64,000 nucleotides of DNA. Origin: Helopsaltes ochotensis (lineage: Eukaryota > Chordata > Aves > Passeriformes > Locustellidae). The position numbers were made by a program, and so were the translations under genes. The stretch spans positions 310,001 through 374,000 of the forward strand of contig VXBM01000560.1 in the NCBI GenBank assembly GCA_013400155.1, given 5' to 3'. Shown piece by piece: positions 13,758 through 26,029 of this stretch. Every line of letters begins with the position of its first letter. Within the stretch, counting starts at the first letter, position 1. Below the pieces are notes generated by a model. The model ran no database searches. It saw only the letters and a program-made list of their open reading frames with translations, and was not told where the DNA came from.

Positions 13758-14147
13758 TGTTGGTGCATCCGACCGGCTTGTGATAGACAGCAAAATAAGA
13801 TGAAGGTATGAGAAAGTGTTTATTTCATCCACTTGAGCCTGACGTATGCACAAGTGTACCTCTTCTACATCGGTATGTCCAAAGAGGATGGTGAGGCACA
13901 GGCCTGAACCCCCGTGTAGGCGCTCACCAGTCAGAGTCGGTATCGCAATGAGCTGGTCCAGGCCGGAGAGAACAGCCGTGTTAGAGTCCCAGAAAAGCCT
14001 GGACAGAGAGGGAGGCACACGTGTCCTTGTATCTGACAGGCTGCAGTGTCAAACACTGACACATTACAAGTATATCCCCCAGGGCTGTAGCAAGCTGCTG
14101 CTAAACAGGCTGTTCCAGTAGTCCAGAAGTGTTTTCCTGGAGCCCAC
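13758..14147 (-). mobile_element. Possible solo LTR, minus strand (family unknown)
   Basis: This roughly 390-bp block is richer in GC and CpG than its surroundings (several CpGs at 13769-13990). That is typical of a younger insertion in old AT-rich DNA. Read on the minus strand it begins TGTGGGCTCC and ends GCACCAACA, fitting the retroviral TG...CA rule. AATAAA (13819-13824) lies about 60 bp before that end, where an LTR polyadenylation signal would sit. I found no target-site duplication and no clear TATA box, and I cannot name the family. Alternatives are a non-coding RNA 3' end or simply unique sequence. Confidence 0.32.
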
Positions 14148-14850
14148 ATGGCTACCACTGGCCTACCCTACTGCACTGTTACCCTTTCCTTTTCCTCTTT
14201 AGTGTCATTAAATCTCCATAATGTTGTCCCCATGCAACTTTGAGATTTTGCATTATCTTTCCATTCCAACACTGTGCAAGAAAAGCTTTTTTTTTAGCTT
14301 CTGGTTACACTGGGTTTCCTTCTGTGTGTGAGCTATTTTCCAGTCTCTCTCACTTCCTTTGGGGCCAGTATGCAAATCCAGGTTGTGTAGCTGCTCCCTG
14401 GCTCATTCTCTCACTTGTAAAATCTCCCTTTGTGAGGGCTCTGCTGGCTCTCAGTTCACTGTCTCTGCTGCACTGCCACATTCTTATGCCTCTCTCTGGC
14501 TAGCTCTTGTGTTCACAGGCATGATTTTTCTCAGGGAACAAGTGACACATTTAATCAGAAAAGCCATTGCCATTTCCAAGGCCTAGAGCGCAGACAACAT
14601 GCAAGGCAGTGTCTGTGATTGCATCCTGTTTTAGGCAAACTGATTTTTCAGCCTTGATAGCTAAACCAGACCTCTTAATATTTACGTTTCTGTCCTTAAA
14701 CAATGTTTACTTGTCAAAACTGTAAAATGATGGACACAGAGAAAACAACAGATTTGTTATGTTGATTTCACTGTGGAATTCATCATGTAAGTGTGAGGCT
14801 GGGAGAATATGCTCCTTTTATACCAGTTACTAACATTTTTTATGTTTGTT

Positions 14851-14880
14851 TATTGAAATCATTATTTTTTTATTTCAATA
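14851..14880. repeat. Inverted repeat, 9-bp arms
   Basis: TATTGAAAT and ATTTCAATA are perfect 9-bp arms around a 12-nt T-rich spacer. The stem is almost all A/T and could arise by chance in this composition. Confidence 0.65.
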
Positions 14881-17800
14881 GAGTAAATCTGAAATTTGTT
14901 TGTTAGGAACTCAGTAATTACACAGTAATCATATCACTTGTGATAGTGCTTGCCATTTGCTTCTTGATTATCATTAAAAGTGAAATGAAAACACAAGAAA
15001 CCTTGCTTATTAGCCATGTAGACAGTGAGTCCTTGAGGAAAGGCGTAGAAAAGAAGTGGACATTACAGCCGCAGTTTTTTTGAATGTTGCTGCCTGCAAC
15101 TGCTTTGGGTATGCAGCTTCTGTTTTCGGAAAATACTACTTGTCACAGATTTCCTTTTTAATAAAAACTTTGAAAAAGAAACCCCAGAATAAGAGGCGTT
15201 AGAGGGGAAAAAGGTGTTCTGTATTAACTTCTCCTCGTGATTATTCAGGAAGAGAGCTTATTAGCAAGTGGTACAGAAACAGAAAGGGAAAAGATTTATA
15301 AATTTGTCTTCATGAATTCAGCTGTGAAATCCTTTGAGCCTGTGTCCTCCATGAACTTTCTAAAAGATAGGTTTCATTAACAGCTGTATCAGGCCAGCAT
15401 TAAAAATCACCTTTAATATAGCAATAAATTTTATTTGGGACAAATAGAACAAGTTCTGAGTGAAAGCAGACAGCGGGGGCCTTTCAATTTAGAGACAGAG
15501 ATGATGTCCCAGTTCTGAATCTCATACAGAATCTGTGAAGATTTTGAAAACAATATTCAGATTAAGTATTCGCTGAATGATCTTAAATAATAATACCTGC
15601 AAATTATGCTTTACCCAGAGACAATAGAAACAGAGATACCATCTTCAATGTAGAGAAATCTGTTCTTCACTTTCCTTGGAGAAGAGCATCAGCTACACTG
15701 GGGGGAGGGTAGAAAATACACCCATCAATCATACATGTGATTTCTGATATCTAAGCTATTCCAGGGCCACTAGGCACCCCAAAGTACTTTAAATGAGCAT
15801 CAGAACTGCTCTAGCTCTAGTCTTGCCGTTCATTCCATCCCCCAGGGGTCTTTGTAACTTTTCTGACACTTTTCCAAGCCATCCATGCAAACCATTGACT
15901 TCCCACGTTCTGGAAGACTGTCCCAAAGACCAAATCCACCCATCAACAGAACACTAAGCAACTTGAAAATGATCAAGGAATTTGCATTCCAAAGGAAAAA
16001 AAAAATCTAAAGCTTTTTGGAGTAACAAGGCCATCAGTTTCAGAAAAGACCTTTTGTAAAGCACTAAAATCCTTGAACTAAGGCAAAAAACTAGTGAAGA
16101 ACTGAGGTTTGAGATCAATATACAGAAGAAAACTTCCATGAGTAAGACATGAAAATTATAAACAATTAAAATATGTCAAAAGCTATGAAGCAAGCGTATC
16201 GGGGCTAAGCAGTGTGATTTCTGGGGACAAATGATGGAAAATGAGACAGTACAAATTGACTGAAAAAAACCCATAGTCCTAAAATTAGATTTATGTTAAA
16301 TTTTTTAAGAACAATAATGATATGTCAGAAAGGAATGTGGGCATTCACTATGTATTATGTTATTTGAAGGAAATCTGGGAGTAATAAAATATATATTTGT
16401 GACAACTGACTAAAAAAAGTTTTTAGAGTAGGAGAAATTTGGGGCATGGTCAATTTCTCAGCAATGAGAGGGAGAGGTTTGGTCTGAAGAAGTAAAATTA
16501 GGATGAAGAACTAAGATGAGAATTTTAAAAGATATATACGAACTTTAATAATCAAATTTAGGCTGTGGGAAATACTGATTGGAGAATATGCAATATGGGA
16601 CTTCAGCATTAATAAGGGCAAGTAATGTTTTAGCAGACCAGTTTAATCTATTTTCCAAGCATCTGTGTCTGGACCAAGAGAATTAATTGAGAAGTGTTCC
16701 TCCTGCATTGGGCTGAACTCAGCCAACTGTGATTAAAGTTTCACTCTTTCTGTTAGGTTGAAAACTGTCTCTGAAACCTAATGATATAAAGTAACACGTT
16801 CATACAAGGTACTAATGATGTTTTTATGTTCATGGAATATGTAAATAAGCATCACTGTTAGCAAGGAGTGGTTTAAATCATTAATTTGTGGTTTTTCTGC
16901 TACAGCGGTTTATTATTTAAAATTCTTTTCCTCTCAATGCATTTTGACTTAACTAGGGGATTATATTGAAGAAGTTTCACTTTCTTCATTCCTCTGGCTG
17001 TAATGAAAAATAAAAGAACTAATGCCACTGCACTTCTCTCTATAGCTATTCTAGCACATTGCATTTGATTTATGTATTTTCTTTAGAATTAATGAAAACA
17101 TGGGATTTGGTCAGTGAAAGTTACAACAGGTAGGTTGGTCCTTAGACCTGTTTGCTTTTATCCTTTCATATCCTGAAGATTCGCTGTGGGGACATACATA
17201 GTTAGCACTTGCATGGTGAGAAGTACTGACTTTTAAAGATGATAGACATTAATGCCAGGTGAAGATCTTCTCTAATGTTGGATTTTGCCATTGTTTTCAT
17301 TACCAGTGTAGCAGTAAGGTAAAAATCACTAACTGACAGCAGTGAGCCCAAAATTAGCAGCAGGGAAGTCTGAAAACTGGTGGCAGGAGGGTAGAGGGGA
17401 ATAACATTGAAAAAACTGAGGGAATTGGCAGCCACCATCTCAGCAGGATTGTTTCTCCCAAGTATTTAGAATGTGGAAGAATTTGACAAATTCTTCATTT
17501 TCCTTTTGTTGTATTGTGTAGCTAAAAGCTTTACTCCCAGCTCCTCTCCGGGATTAAAGAGTCATCAAAGAGTGCAGCGGGCTTTGTAAATGATGAATAA
17601 GATTTCTTGAGATTGCCACTTAAAGTTACACACATATATGTGAAAATGAAATAATTTCAAAATTTAAATATCTATCTCTTATCTCTCACTAAAAATCAGT
17701 TCACATAACTTTTTGGATAATCTTGTGTGCAGAAATATAATATAAATTTTAATTATATTAGTATGACTGCCTATAAATGAGTTGTAATTATCCATCTGCA

Positions 17801-20224
17801 TTTAGAAAATATATTAGTGCTTTTAAGAAACATCCTTTTTGTGAATACTGAGGCACTCAAACCCATTTGACACCTCCTAAAATATGAGCTCCTCTTAAAG
17901 GCTGACTATGCAGTTATAGTTATTAGTATGTCCATGGCTTACATAGTTACAGCCGCTGTACCAGGAACCTCTCCAGATTAGAAGACAGTTCACATAACAG
18001 CAAAAAGAAACGGATATAAGGGTTTGAATCTGTTTCACATTTGTCGTTTGAATGACTTACGATTAAGGTGTTTTACTTCGATTTTTTTCCTCCCTATTGA
18101 GACCCTAGAATGAATCATTATAACAGTCCATGAGATTTGGTTATTAAGATGCTTGAAATCACAATTATTACTACCATCCTTTATGTGATCATCAATTGAG
18201 AACTCCAGTGCCAACTGATAATTTTCTTACCACAGGCAATTCTAACAAGAACTAGGGTATCATATTATGAGACTGAAGTTCAACAAGAAATAGAAATTAG
18301 TTTCATAAGCAGTTCTCCAGTTTTGCCTGTTATAATTACCCTATTTTGACACAACACCCCAAAGGCTAAACTGTCACTGAATTTTTGAGTTAGATCTGTT
18401 TTCTATTTATAATATGAATGTTCTCTCTCAAATTTACTACAAATTAGCCTTCAGGGAGCTCTAGCAGATTACATTTGAGTCTATCCAAACTTGAATAATT
18501 GGTTAGGCATGTGCTTCAGTTTGTCCATCTTTGTCAAAGTGCTTCAGCACACGCCTGGGGCTCGCTGAGGACAGTGAGGAGCTCGTCGTGTGCTGTCAGC
18601 TACATTGGAAAGTGATGTTTGTGCTGGAGTACCTTGCCAGAGGAGCTATGAAGTGAATGAGTAGAATGAAATGCTTCTGTCATTCTCTTGGGTTGAAAAT
18701 TCTGTAAGTTTTGCATAAAGGAAAAGAAGCCACAGAACAGAAGTATTTTCTCTGTAAGCCATATGAACAAAAGAGAGGCCATCCCGTTTCATGCTCGTCT
18801 ACACTATAAAGTTAAATTACATTTCTCTTCAGCCCAATCTTCTTGCTAATTTCTAGGAACAGTTTATGTTCGGTAAGTGAAAGCAAAAGACTCACCTTAT
18901 ATTTAATACTCTTTGAAGCTGGTATTAGCAACAAGCATACTTGAGACAACATAATCTGTTTTTAAATTTAACAAAATTGCTTCCAGAAGGACAACTTTTT
19001 ATTTGAGTGAGAGTTTCCCTGATTGGTTTAATCCTTCCAGATACTTTGTTTACTTTTATTGTTTAAGACAATGTCTTTTTCTCTTCCCGTAATGGCGAAG
19101 CTCCCCTTTTTCTTGTGGAGGAATGTTTTATCTCTATTACAATGGAGTTGTACAAGAATAAGTGTGCTTTAAAAATACAGCTTTTGCTGACAATTTTATC
19201 TGAAATACACAAGGAAGCACAGCCTATTGTATATGCCCTTTGAAACAGGTTAATTGTAATGAGTGACCTGCTAAAGTCTTCACAAAGCAGAACAGAATTT
19301 TGTATAACTTGGACTGAAAAAAATGCAAACCTTGAACCTGGTCACAGATGGAGTCAGAAAAATCCATTCTTCTCTAGTCTGCGGCTGAGTGTTACCACAT
19401 AACAGTAACTTTCATGGATAGTTTTACTAATTCAGGACAAGGAAAATGGAATTTTCAAAATGCTTCTTCCATCAGCATGCCTTGTTTTGGGCACAGGACA
19501 GGCTTTTCAGTATTTTAAGTTCTGTCCCTGACTTTTCTTACAGACCTGGTGCCCATATCATTCTGTCTCATTGTGTTAGTGTATTTCTTTTTCATTAAAT
19601 TAGTTTAAAAGAAAACAGGCTACTAATTCTACCTATTGCAGAAGACACTAGTATAATATAGTGACAGTCTACTTTGGTAATAGAATTCTAAAAATGTATT
19701 ACACAGTGTAAAACTGCACTGGCAGTAAGACATTTTCTGGCTAGCCCAGACCCAAAACTTCAGGAGTGGGAGTCCAAAAGAGTTGCAAGCTACCAGTATT
19801 ATATCCTGAAAATGAGATATATTAGCATTATGTTCATTTCTTTGCTCTGAGATAGTGTCAAGGCTTTGAAAGCCCTTATGCAACTTGTGTCAGTAATTTA
19901 TGTCAATGATGTTTTAAAGCCAAACTTATTACTAGTAAAATGTCATGTAGCTCATTTTCCTTGGGTGTTATTTATTCATAGGAACAGACATTATGGGCCA
20001 CAATGTTCTTGTAGCATCCTAAAATGACTGTGATTAACTGAAAACCAGTTACTGGATCCAAAAATCTAGGGTTACTTTTCATGCCCTCGAGACTGACAAC
20101 TCATTATTGTCCTAATCAGAGCATGTGCAACTCAAAAGTTGACTTAGATTCAGAGAGAGCCTTTGTTTAGAACCTCCCGCACCTCTCACATCTGTTCTGA
20201 TTTTCCATTTGGATCCTGAACAGC

Positions 20225-20415
20225 TCACCATCCGCAGTCTCTGGACCTTCTCCAGATGAAAGCTGCCAGCAGCACGGTGTCCAGCTCTCTGCACCTGTCC
20301 CCTGCTGCAGCCCAAAGTGGGCAGAGGCCAAGGCCGTGCCTGCTGCTGCGGAGCAGGGCACGGCCCCCGGCCAGGCTGAGGTTTGCAGTGCCCTGCACTA
20401 GCAGGAATTTGCCAG
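20225..20415. other. Small GC-rich islet
   Basis: About 190 bp of GC-rich sequence, with CpGs clustered at about 20275-20382, stands out against AT-rich flanks. Frames are open on both strands, as GC-rich DNA allows, but none shows a known domain. It could be an old promoter or enhancer, a decayed CpG-rich repeat, or a non-coding exon. Confidence 0.4.
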
Positions 20416-22682
20416 GAGGGAGATGGGTCTCTAAAGTCATCATCACCAACAGGCCCAGCTGGTGAGAAATCCCTGCACAGATTCTGGTCCAGTTTCTCTT
20501 CTGATCCATATTATGATGCTGATAACCCCTATAGGTAACCCCTCATGATTGTTTTGGCAGTGCTATCTACCCAGCCTATTTGGAAAACAGGGATTAAAAC
20601 AAGATAAGATAAAACAATCTTGGAGGGAAAATACACTTGCTTCAGAGAGTGCAACTGGAAACCTCTGAAACAGCAGCTAACTGAGAGCAGGTAGTTTTTA
20701 AAAATATTGCAAATAACATCTGGTAACTGCTGTCAGTTGGACCAGTGACTTGACAGTTTGAAAAACGTGACTCTTGCTCTATCATCTTTCCAGAGTTATT
20801 CACTTGCATGATGCTAGATTTCAAAAGCCCAGCCCATAGGCATGTCTCTGTCTGCTGGCTACTGCACAAACACAAGGTAGGGAGAAAATAGGGGTTTGAA
20901 GTGACCACTAACATCACCATTTAAAATATATAGAACATGGTTAACATTCTAGAAATGTTTTTGTAAGTGAATCTGTGAAAATTCTTTAGGAATTGAGTAA
21001 TAAGTAAATTTGCAGGAACAATTTGATGTTAATTCTTTATCTTTAGAGCTCCTAATTCCTTTTCTGCCTTCTGCCCTTTAAATTCCCTTTGCAGCAGCTC
21101 ATCTCTCATTTTCAAATTCTCCCTTAGGAGCTAATGTTAAATATGTTCATAAAAAGTTCTACATAATGGTGTTAATGATTACTTTTATATCATGCTTTTT
21201 TATTCACTTGTCGAATGCCCAAAATCTTAGCCTGGATAAGAATATAAACCTTGCAAAGCGTTGAATATGTTTTCTCACTTCTTTTTTGCTATAAAAAACC
21301 GTCAAGCTCTCAGAAGTGAGTGCTGGTGCCATTGTGTATTAGAAATTCACGTAACTTCTCCAGGTTCAGAGAAGTTTGCTTCATGTAGATGCACTCTTTC
21401 TTTGTAAGTAAAAAGGAGTGCTATTGCATCTGCAGGAAAGCAGAGCAAGAAAATTATAAAGCAAATAGAGGACATATAGGCCTGAGCCTGTATGATCTTT
21501 ATGAAAATGAGAGAGAATATAAAGTAGACATGAGGGATTCTAATCCGAATCTAATATTATTTACTTTGCTTTAAAGGACTCATCAAAGCATGTGGCAACG
21601 ATGGATTGTTTCTACTGTGTTTGTTTAAAAACTTGTTTGAGAACAAAACAGGATTATTTGTGACGTTTTGAGGGTAAGGAAAGAGAAAATCTAAATTTTG
21701 CTCTAAGACCTTGAGCATAAGGTAATTTAAAGACTGATTAATTTATGTAGTAAAAAAAGAAGTTCTGTTTTTAATTAATGCCTCTGTTCAGGCTCTTGGC
21801 AGAAACATTTTGGAGCAGGCAAAATGTTCTTTATTGATGTAGTTAATTTTCTTTTTTTGTCTAAGTTACTCCATTATATCAGCTGTGTTAGTCTCTGTTT
21901 TCATGTCCTGTCTTTTTAAACAATATATGGCAGAATAGTCTGGAAAATGAGTATTACTACTAGCCTACAGTAGCCTCTAGTGGCCTGAGGCAACTGGTTG
22001 TATGCAAAATACAAATGCTGCTGGCACCCATGACTTTCCTTTTTTAGCTGCACATGGGCTAAATGTATATTTCTATCTGAAGCTTTGTGATAGTGCTTGG
22101 TGTGGGGCCAATGCAAGAGAAAACAAAGTTTAAGTGCGTTATCTGCAGAGTAGGAAAACAAGTCTGAATGTGAGTTCCCGTTTCTCATGCTGCATCAGCT
22201 ACAAGGCCAATTGGGAAGATGTAGTCAGCACATGGGAATGGATGTGAATGCTCTGTGAGTCTGTGCTTGCTCAGGGCTTTCAGGTCAGCCTGCTCATAAT
22301 AAATGGAGTCTGAAAGATCCCTGAAACACATTGCTGATGGAAAGAAACACAAACTCCCTTTTATGCATTATACTAAAAGTGTTATAAAAACTAACACTTC
22401 GAAAATGCTGTCACGTGTGCTAGGCTACTCTTTGTAACAGCAAAATTAACATTTTCTAAAATAATGCAAATCAGACCGTGAAGAAGTCAATGAGCTGGTC
22501 TTAATACTAGTTTGGAACTCAATATTGGAGTATATTTATGAAATTATTTCGAGAATACTTAAAACTTTGTCTGACATCTTTCTTGTGTAAATGTCATAGA
22601 GATTCATGTATATACAATACACTTTCACTTTATATAATCAAAGGACAAAAGCCTTTTCCATCTCTCAGCTAATAAAAAACAC

Positions 22683-22702
22683 AAAAAAAAAAAAAAAAAA
22701 AA
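22683..22702. repeat. A20 homopolymer tract
   Basis: Twenty consecutive A residues, preceded by AATAAA at 22671-22676. The order polyadenylation signal then A-tract resembles a retroposed transcript tail. No coding or repeat homology is visible upstream, so the simple-repeat reading is safer. Confidence 0.8.
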
Positions 22703-25700
22703 GAGAAAGAAAGTAAAACGAACTTTCATGATTGTAACCTCAAGATTCTAGATGATCTAGAACAATATCAAGAAGTCAGAAAATGCTGGTACAGTGCTCT
22801 TGGTGGTCTTCTTTTGACAGAGAGACATGGGTTGAAAACTAGGGAAGAATCCTCCTTGATAAAATTATTATTTTGTTCAAAGGTGATTTTGTCTTGGATT
22901 TCTGGAAATTCCATTTTCCTTTATAGAGCTTTTGGAATTGAAAAGCAAAGCTTCTCCTCCTCATCCTTAATTCCTATGATTTACGAGTTTCACTCTCTCT
23001 GTCTTATTGCATTTCCACCTAGTCTCTTCAAACAAATCAAGTGTGAAACCTGGGACTATATAACTCACTCCAATAAGGTCTAAGATACATCATTCATTCT
23101 TTTTATTAACATGATAAAGTCAAGCTTTATTCTGTTTTTCCTTTAAGTCAAGTCCTTCTCCATAGAGTCACAAGTACAAACGAGAGATTTCTCTGGTCAT
23201 TTACAGTACCCTCATTAAGCTTTGACTTGAACTCCAGAGAAGCTACTGTTCCTCTTGTGCATGTACAGGATCCAGAAAGTAATTTCTTAATTCCTCACCT
23301 GAGTCAGGGGATAAAGTAAAGTGCTGTGAATGTTCCCTGTCTGAGACAATTTTACTGGCATGGCACCTGAAGTTGTATTTAGCTGACAGACTCTGAAGCC
23401 CTGACAGCAGCCAGTCACTCAGTAAGTGTCCCCTGCTAAAGGAAAGCGTTGGCATTATGTAACCCAGCTGTCATCATTCGTCTTGCCAACAACAGTAAAT
23501 GACCTGTATTTTGCACCTAACGTATAAATTAAACTTTGCATTTTATAAAAATTCATCTTGGTAGCAAAAAAGTGTTTTACACGTGGGGAAAAGAAAAAAG
23601 AAAAAGTTACCTGAATACTATGTACCTATGTAAATTGTCTGTTTTATCATTTTTATGTTTTATAGTCTTTATAATGTTTTATCATTTAAAAATCAAGACA
23701 CATCTTAAGGAAAGAAGGAAAGAGAAATTATGCCAGGGTGTACTTTCATTATTACTTTCAACTGATACAAATTCACACAGATACCAAATGGGATATCCCC
23801 ACTCCTATTGCACACGCAGTATCTTTTATTCTGCCAGCATGCCTCTTAGAGATCTTTGTGCACAGGAAGATAAGGTATTGATCCCGATGAAAACTATCCC
23901 TTTTCAGTCTTGGATTCATTTTCTTCTTTCCTTTGGATCCCTGAGCAATCACAAAAACACAAATGTTTACAAGAGAAGAGTAGTAGGCATGTGCAACAGG
24001 AGGACAGGGTGCGACCATCACTTTTGACAGAAGCATGGACTCAGATCAAAATTAGTTGAGAATGAAAATGTTCCCTTGGATAAAAGAAGCATAAATTGGA
24101 TTAATCATCTGAAGAGAATCCATTAGTGTTCATGTTTACATGAGGAAACATACTAGTTTAGCTACTGGAAAATAACTGTTGTGGTAGAGTTAACCGTGCA
24201 GCCTTCCTGTTCCGAAGTCAAAATCACTGTCATCTTTGTAGAGTTGTTCCAGAATATTATAATTTTTAATATAGCATCTCCATGCAAAATTACTCCAAAC
24301 AATTGCGTTAACTACCTTCCTCCAAAGACAAGAGATAAAAATATTGTTTGGCTCATAAGGATATCAAAAATGTACTCAGCATTGATTTCCTTCTTGGATG
24401 GCTTGCAAAAAATCAGGCTGTTTACATGGTGTAGGCAGAGTATACAGACATTTTCTTGCCTAACACCTGATGGCTCCCCCTTCGCTCTTTTCTGTTCTGC
24501 TGCACTGTAGATGCTTGCTGTAATTGTTTGAGAAGGGAATCAAATACAGTCTGATATTTAAGAATGGCAGGAACAGGTCTAGTGATTTAGTATTATGTAT
24601 AAAACCATTAATGCAGCTCCACACCTCAGTAGAGCTGTAGTTCCCAATCCATAATCCTTATTAAAACTGGACTAGACTAACCCAAACGATAGCACACCTC
24701 ACAGTTCAGATTTTCAAATTACTCTCTTACTCATTAGCATTATGTGAAGGAAAGAGCAAAGCAGTCTGGATTTCATAAAACACACTCTTCACTACTGGAA
24801 TTTTGTTCAGTCTTTCAATCAAAATCAGTTAATTTGAGTTTAAAATAGTTCAGTTTATTTTCCTTTTTTGTATTCTTCTTGGATCTTCTTAGAACCAGAA
24901 ATATAACTGATGAAAATACTAGGACGATCTTGATGGCATACAGGAATCTGTAGAAATTACATTAACTTTCTTGGATTCAAGAAAATCTAGAATGCGTGGT
25001 CTCTGCATATCCTTGGGGTTGGACATAATTCAAATTTACCTGCTAGACAGGATGTCTGGTTTAATTGGGAGGGAAACTGTATGTTTAGAAATGGTAAAAA
25101 ATACAGTATTTCCACCTCCTTTGCTTTTCTAGCAAGTCTTGAGGCTTCTGGGTTTTTTGGAAGTAATTTAGATTTCATTTAAACACTTGAAAAGCAAGGT
25201 TCTAATTCCTATACTTGGAAAATACTATTGGAAAGCTTGGAAAATAAGATTATTCATTGATAAAAACTAACAGGTTTCTAAGGTAGTTCAAAAAGAAATA
25301 TTGAAGTAAAAAAATAATAATTTCGAGGCCTGTCTTACATTTTTATTATTCTGAGTTGGGATTGGCAGACCTACAAAGATCCCATACAAAGAGGAAGGGA
25401 TTATACATATCCCAGGTGTCCTCAGCCCTGAATGTTTGATGACTTTATCTAAATATATGTCTGATATTCACAAGTAGTGACAGGATGATCCTGTTGTTAA
25501 AGCACAACTATATCCCATAGTGCTGGGAAACTAGAGCACTGGATTTTACTCTGCATTCCTTATCTTAAAAATGAGCCCAGGCATTTTCCTCAGTGTATAC
25601 AAAGTATGGTCTGCAGGTGAAGGCAAAGATCTCCCAGGGAAATGTGGTCCTTTATCTTTGCACATCTCAGTTCCGTATACATAAATCTTTCTTAGTTCTG

Positions 25701-25949
25701 GATTGGTACTGACTGTTGTGTGGATATTTTATACCAAATACGGCAATGACCCTTTAACCAGGATTGTGAATTTATTTCAGAAAAACCTAAGTATCATGGA
25801 ACTCTTCTGTGACAAATGAATGTGTAGAATTGTTGTAAGAAGGAGTCATGATAGTGACTGAAATGTGCAGCTCAAGGTGACTTGCATAACTCATGCCACA
25901 GAACCTTAACTTGAGTTAGGATTTTTATAAGGTCCACAATTTCAAATTT

Positions 25950-26025
25950 TGTCATCTTTGTTTTATAATTGTGGAAGTTGAGTGTTCTGAGAAATGACAG
26001 CTAGTCAGCACTTGAACCAAGAAAT
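25950..26025 (-). mobile_element. MIR-type SINE remnant, antisense
   Basis: The plus strand reads like the reverse complement of MIR. It has TTTTATAATTGTGGAAGTTGAG (matching 'ttttacagatgaggaaactgag'), then GACAGCTAGTCAGCACTTGAAC (matching 'cacagctagtaagtggcagagctgggattcgaac' with internal losses). Order and spacing of both blocks support the call. The element is short and strongly diverged. Confidence 0.55.
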
Positions 26026-26029
26026 ATAG

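Larger units (their letters stand above)
14150..25945. other. Long AT-rich non-coding stretch, no gene seen
   Basis: No exon, domain or RNA gene recognised in almost 12 kb. The longest plus-strand frame here, about 23536-24027, begins at TTG. Its first ATG is at 23620, leaving about 135 codons with one hydrophobic stretch and no family resemblance, so I treat it as chance. Items listed separately: inverted repeat 14851-14880, GC islet 20225-20415, A20 tract 22683-22702. Confidence 0.6.

Noticed and set aside
14104..14125. CR1-like antisense word CAGGCTGTTCCAGTAGTCC
   Set aside because: The similarity to the CR1 3' UTR does not extend in either direction.
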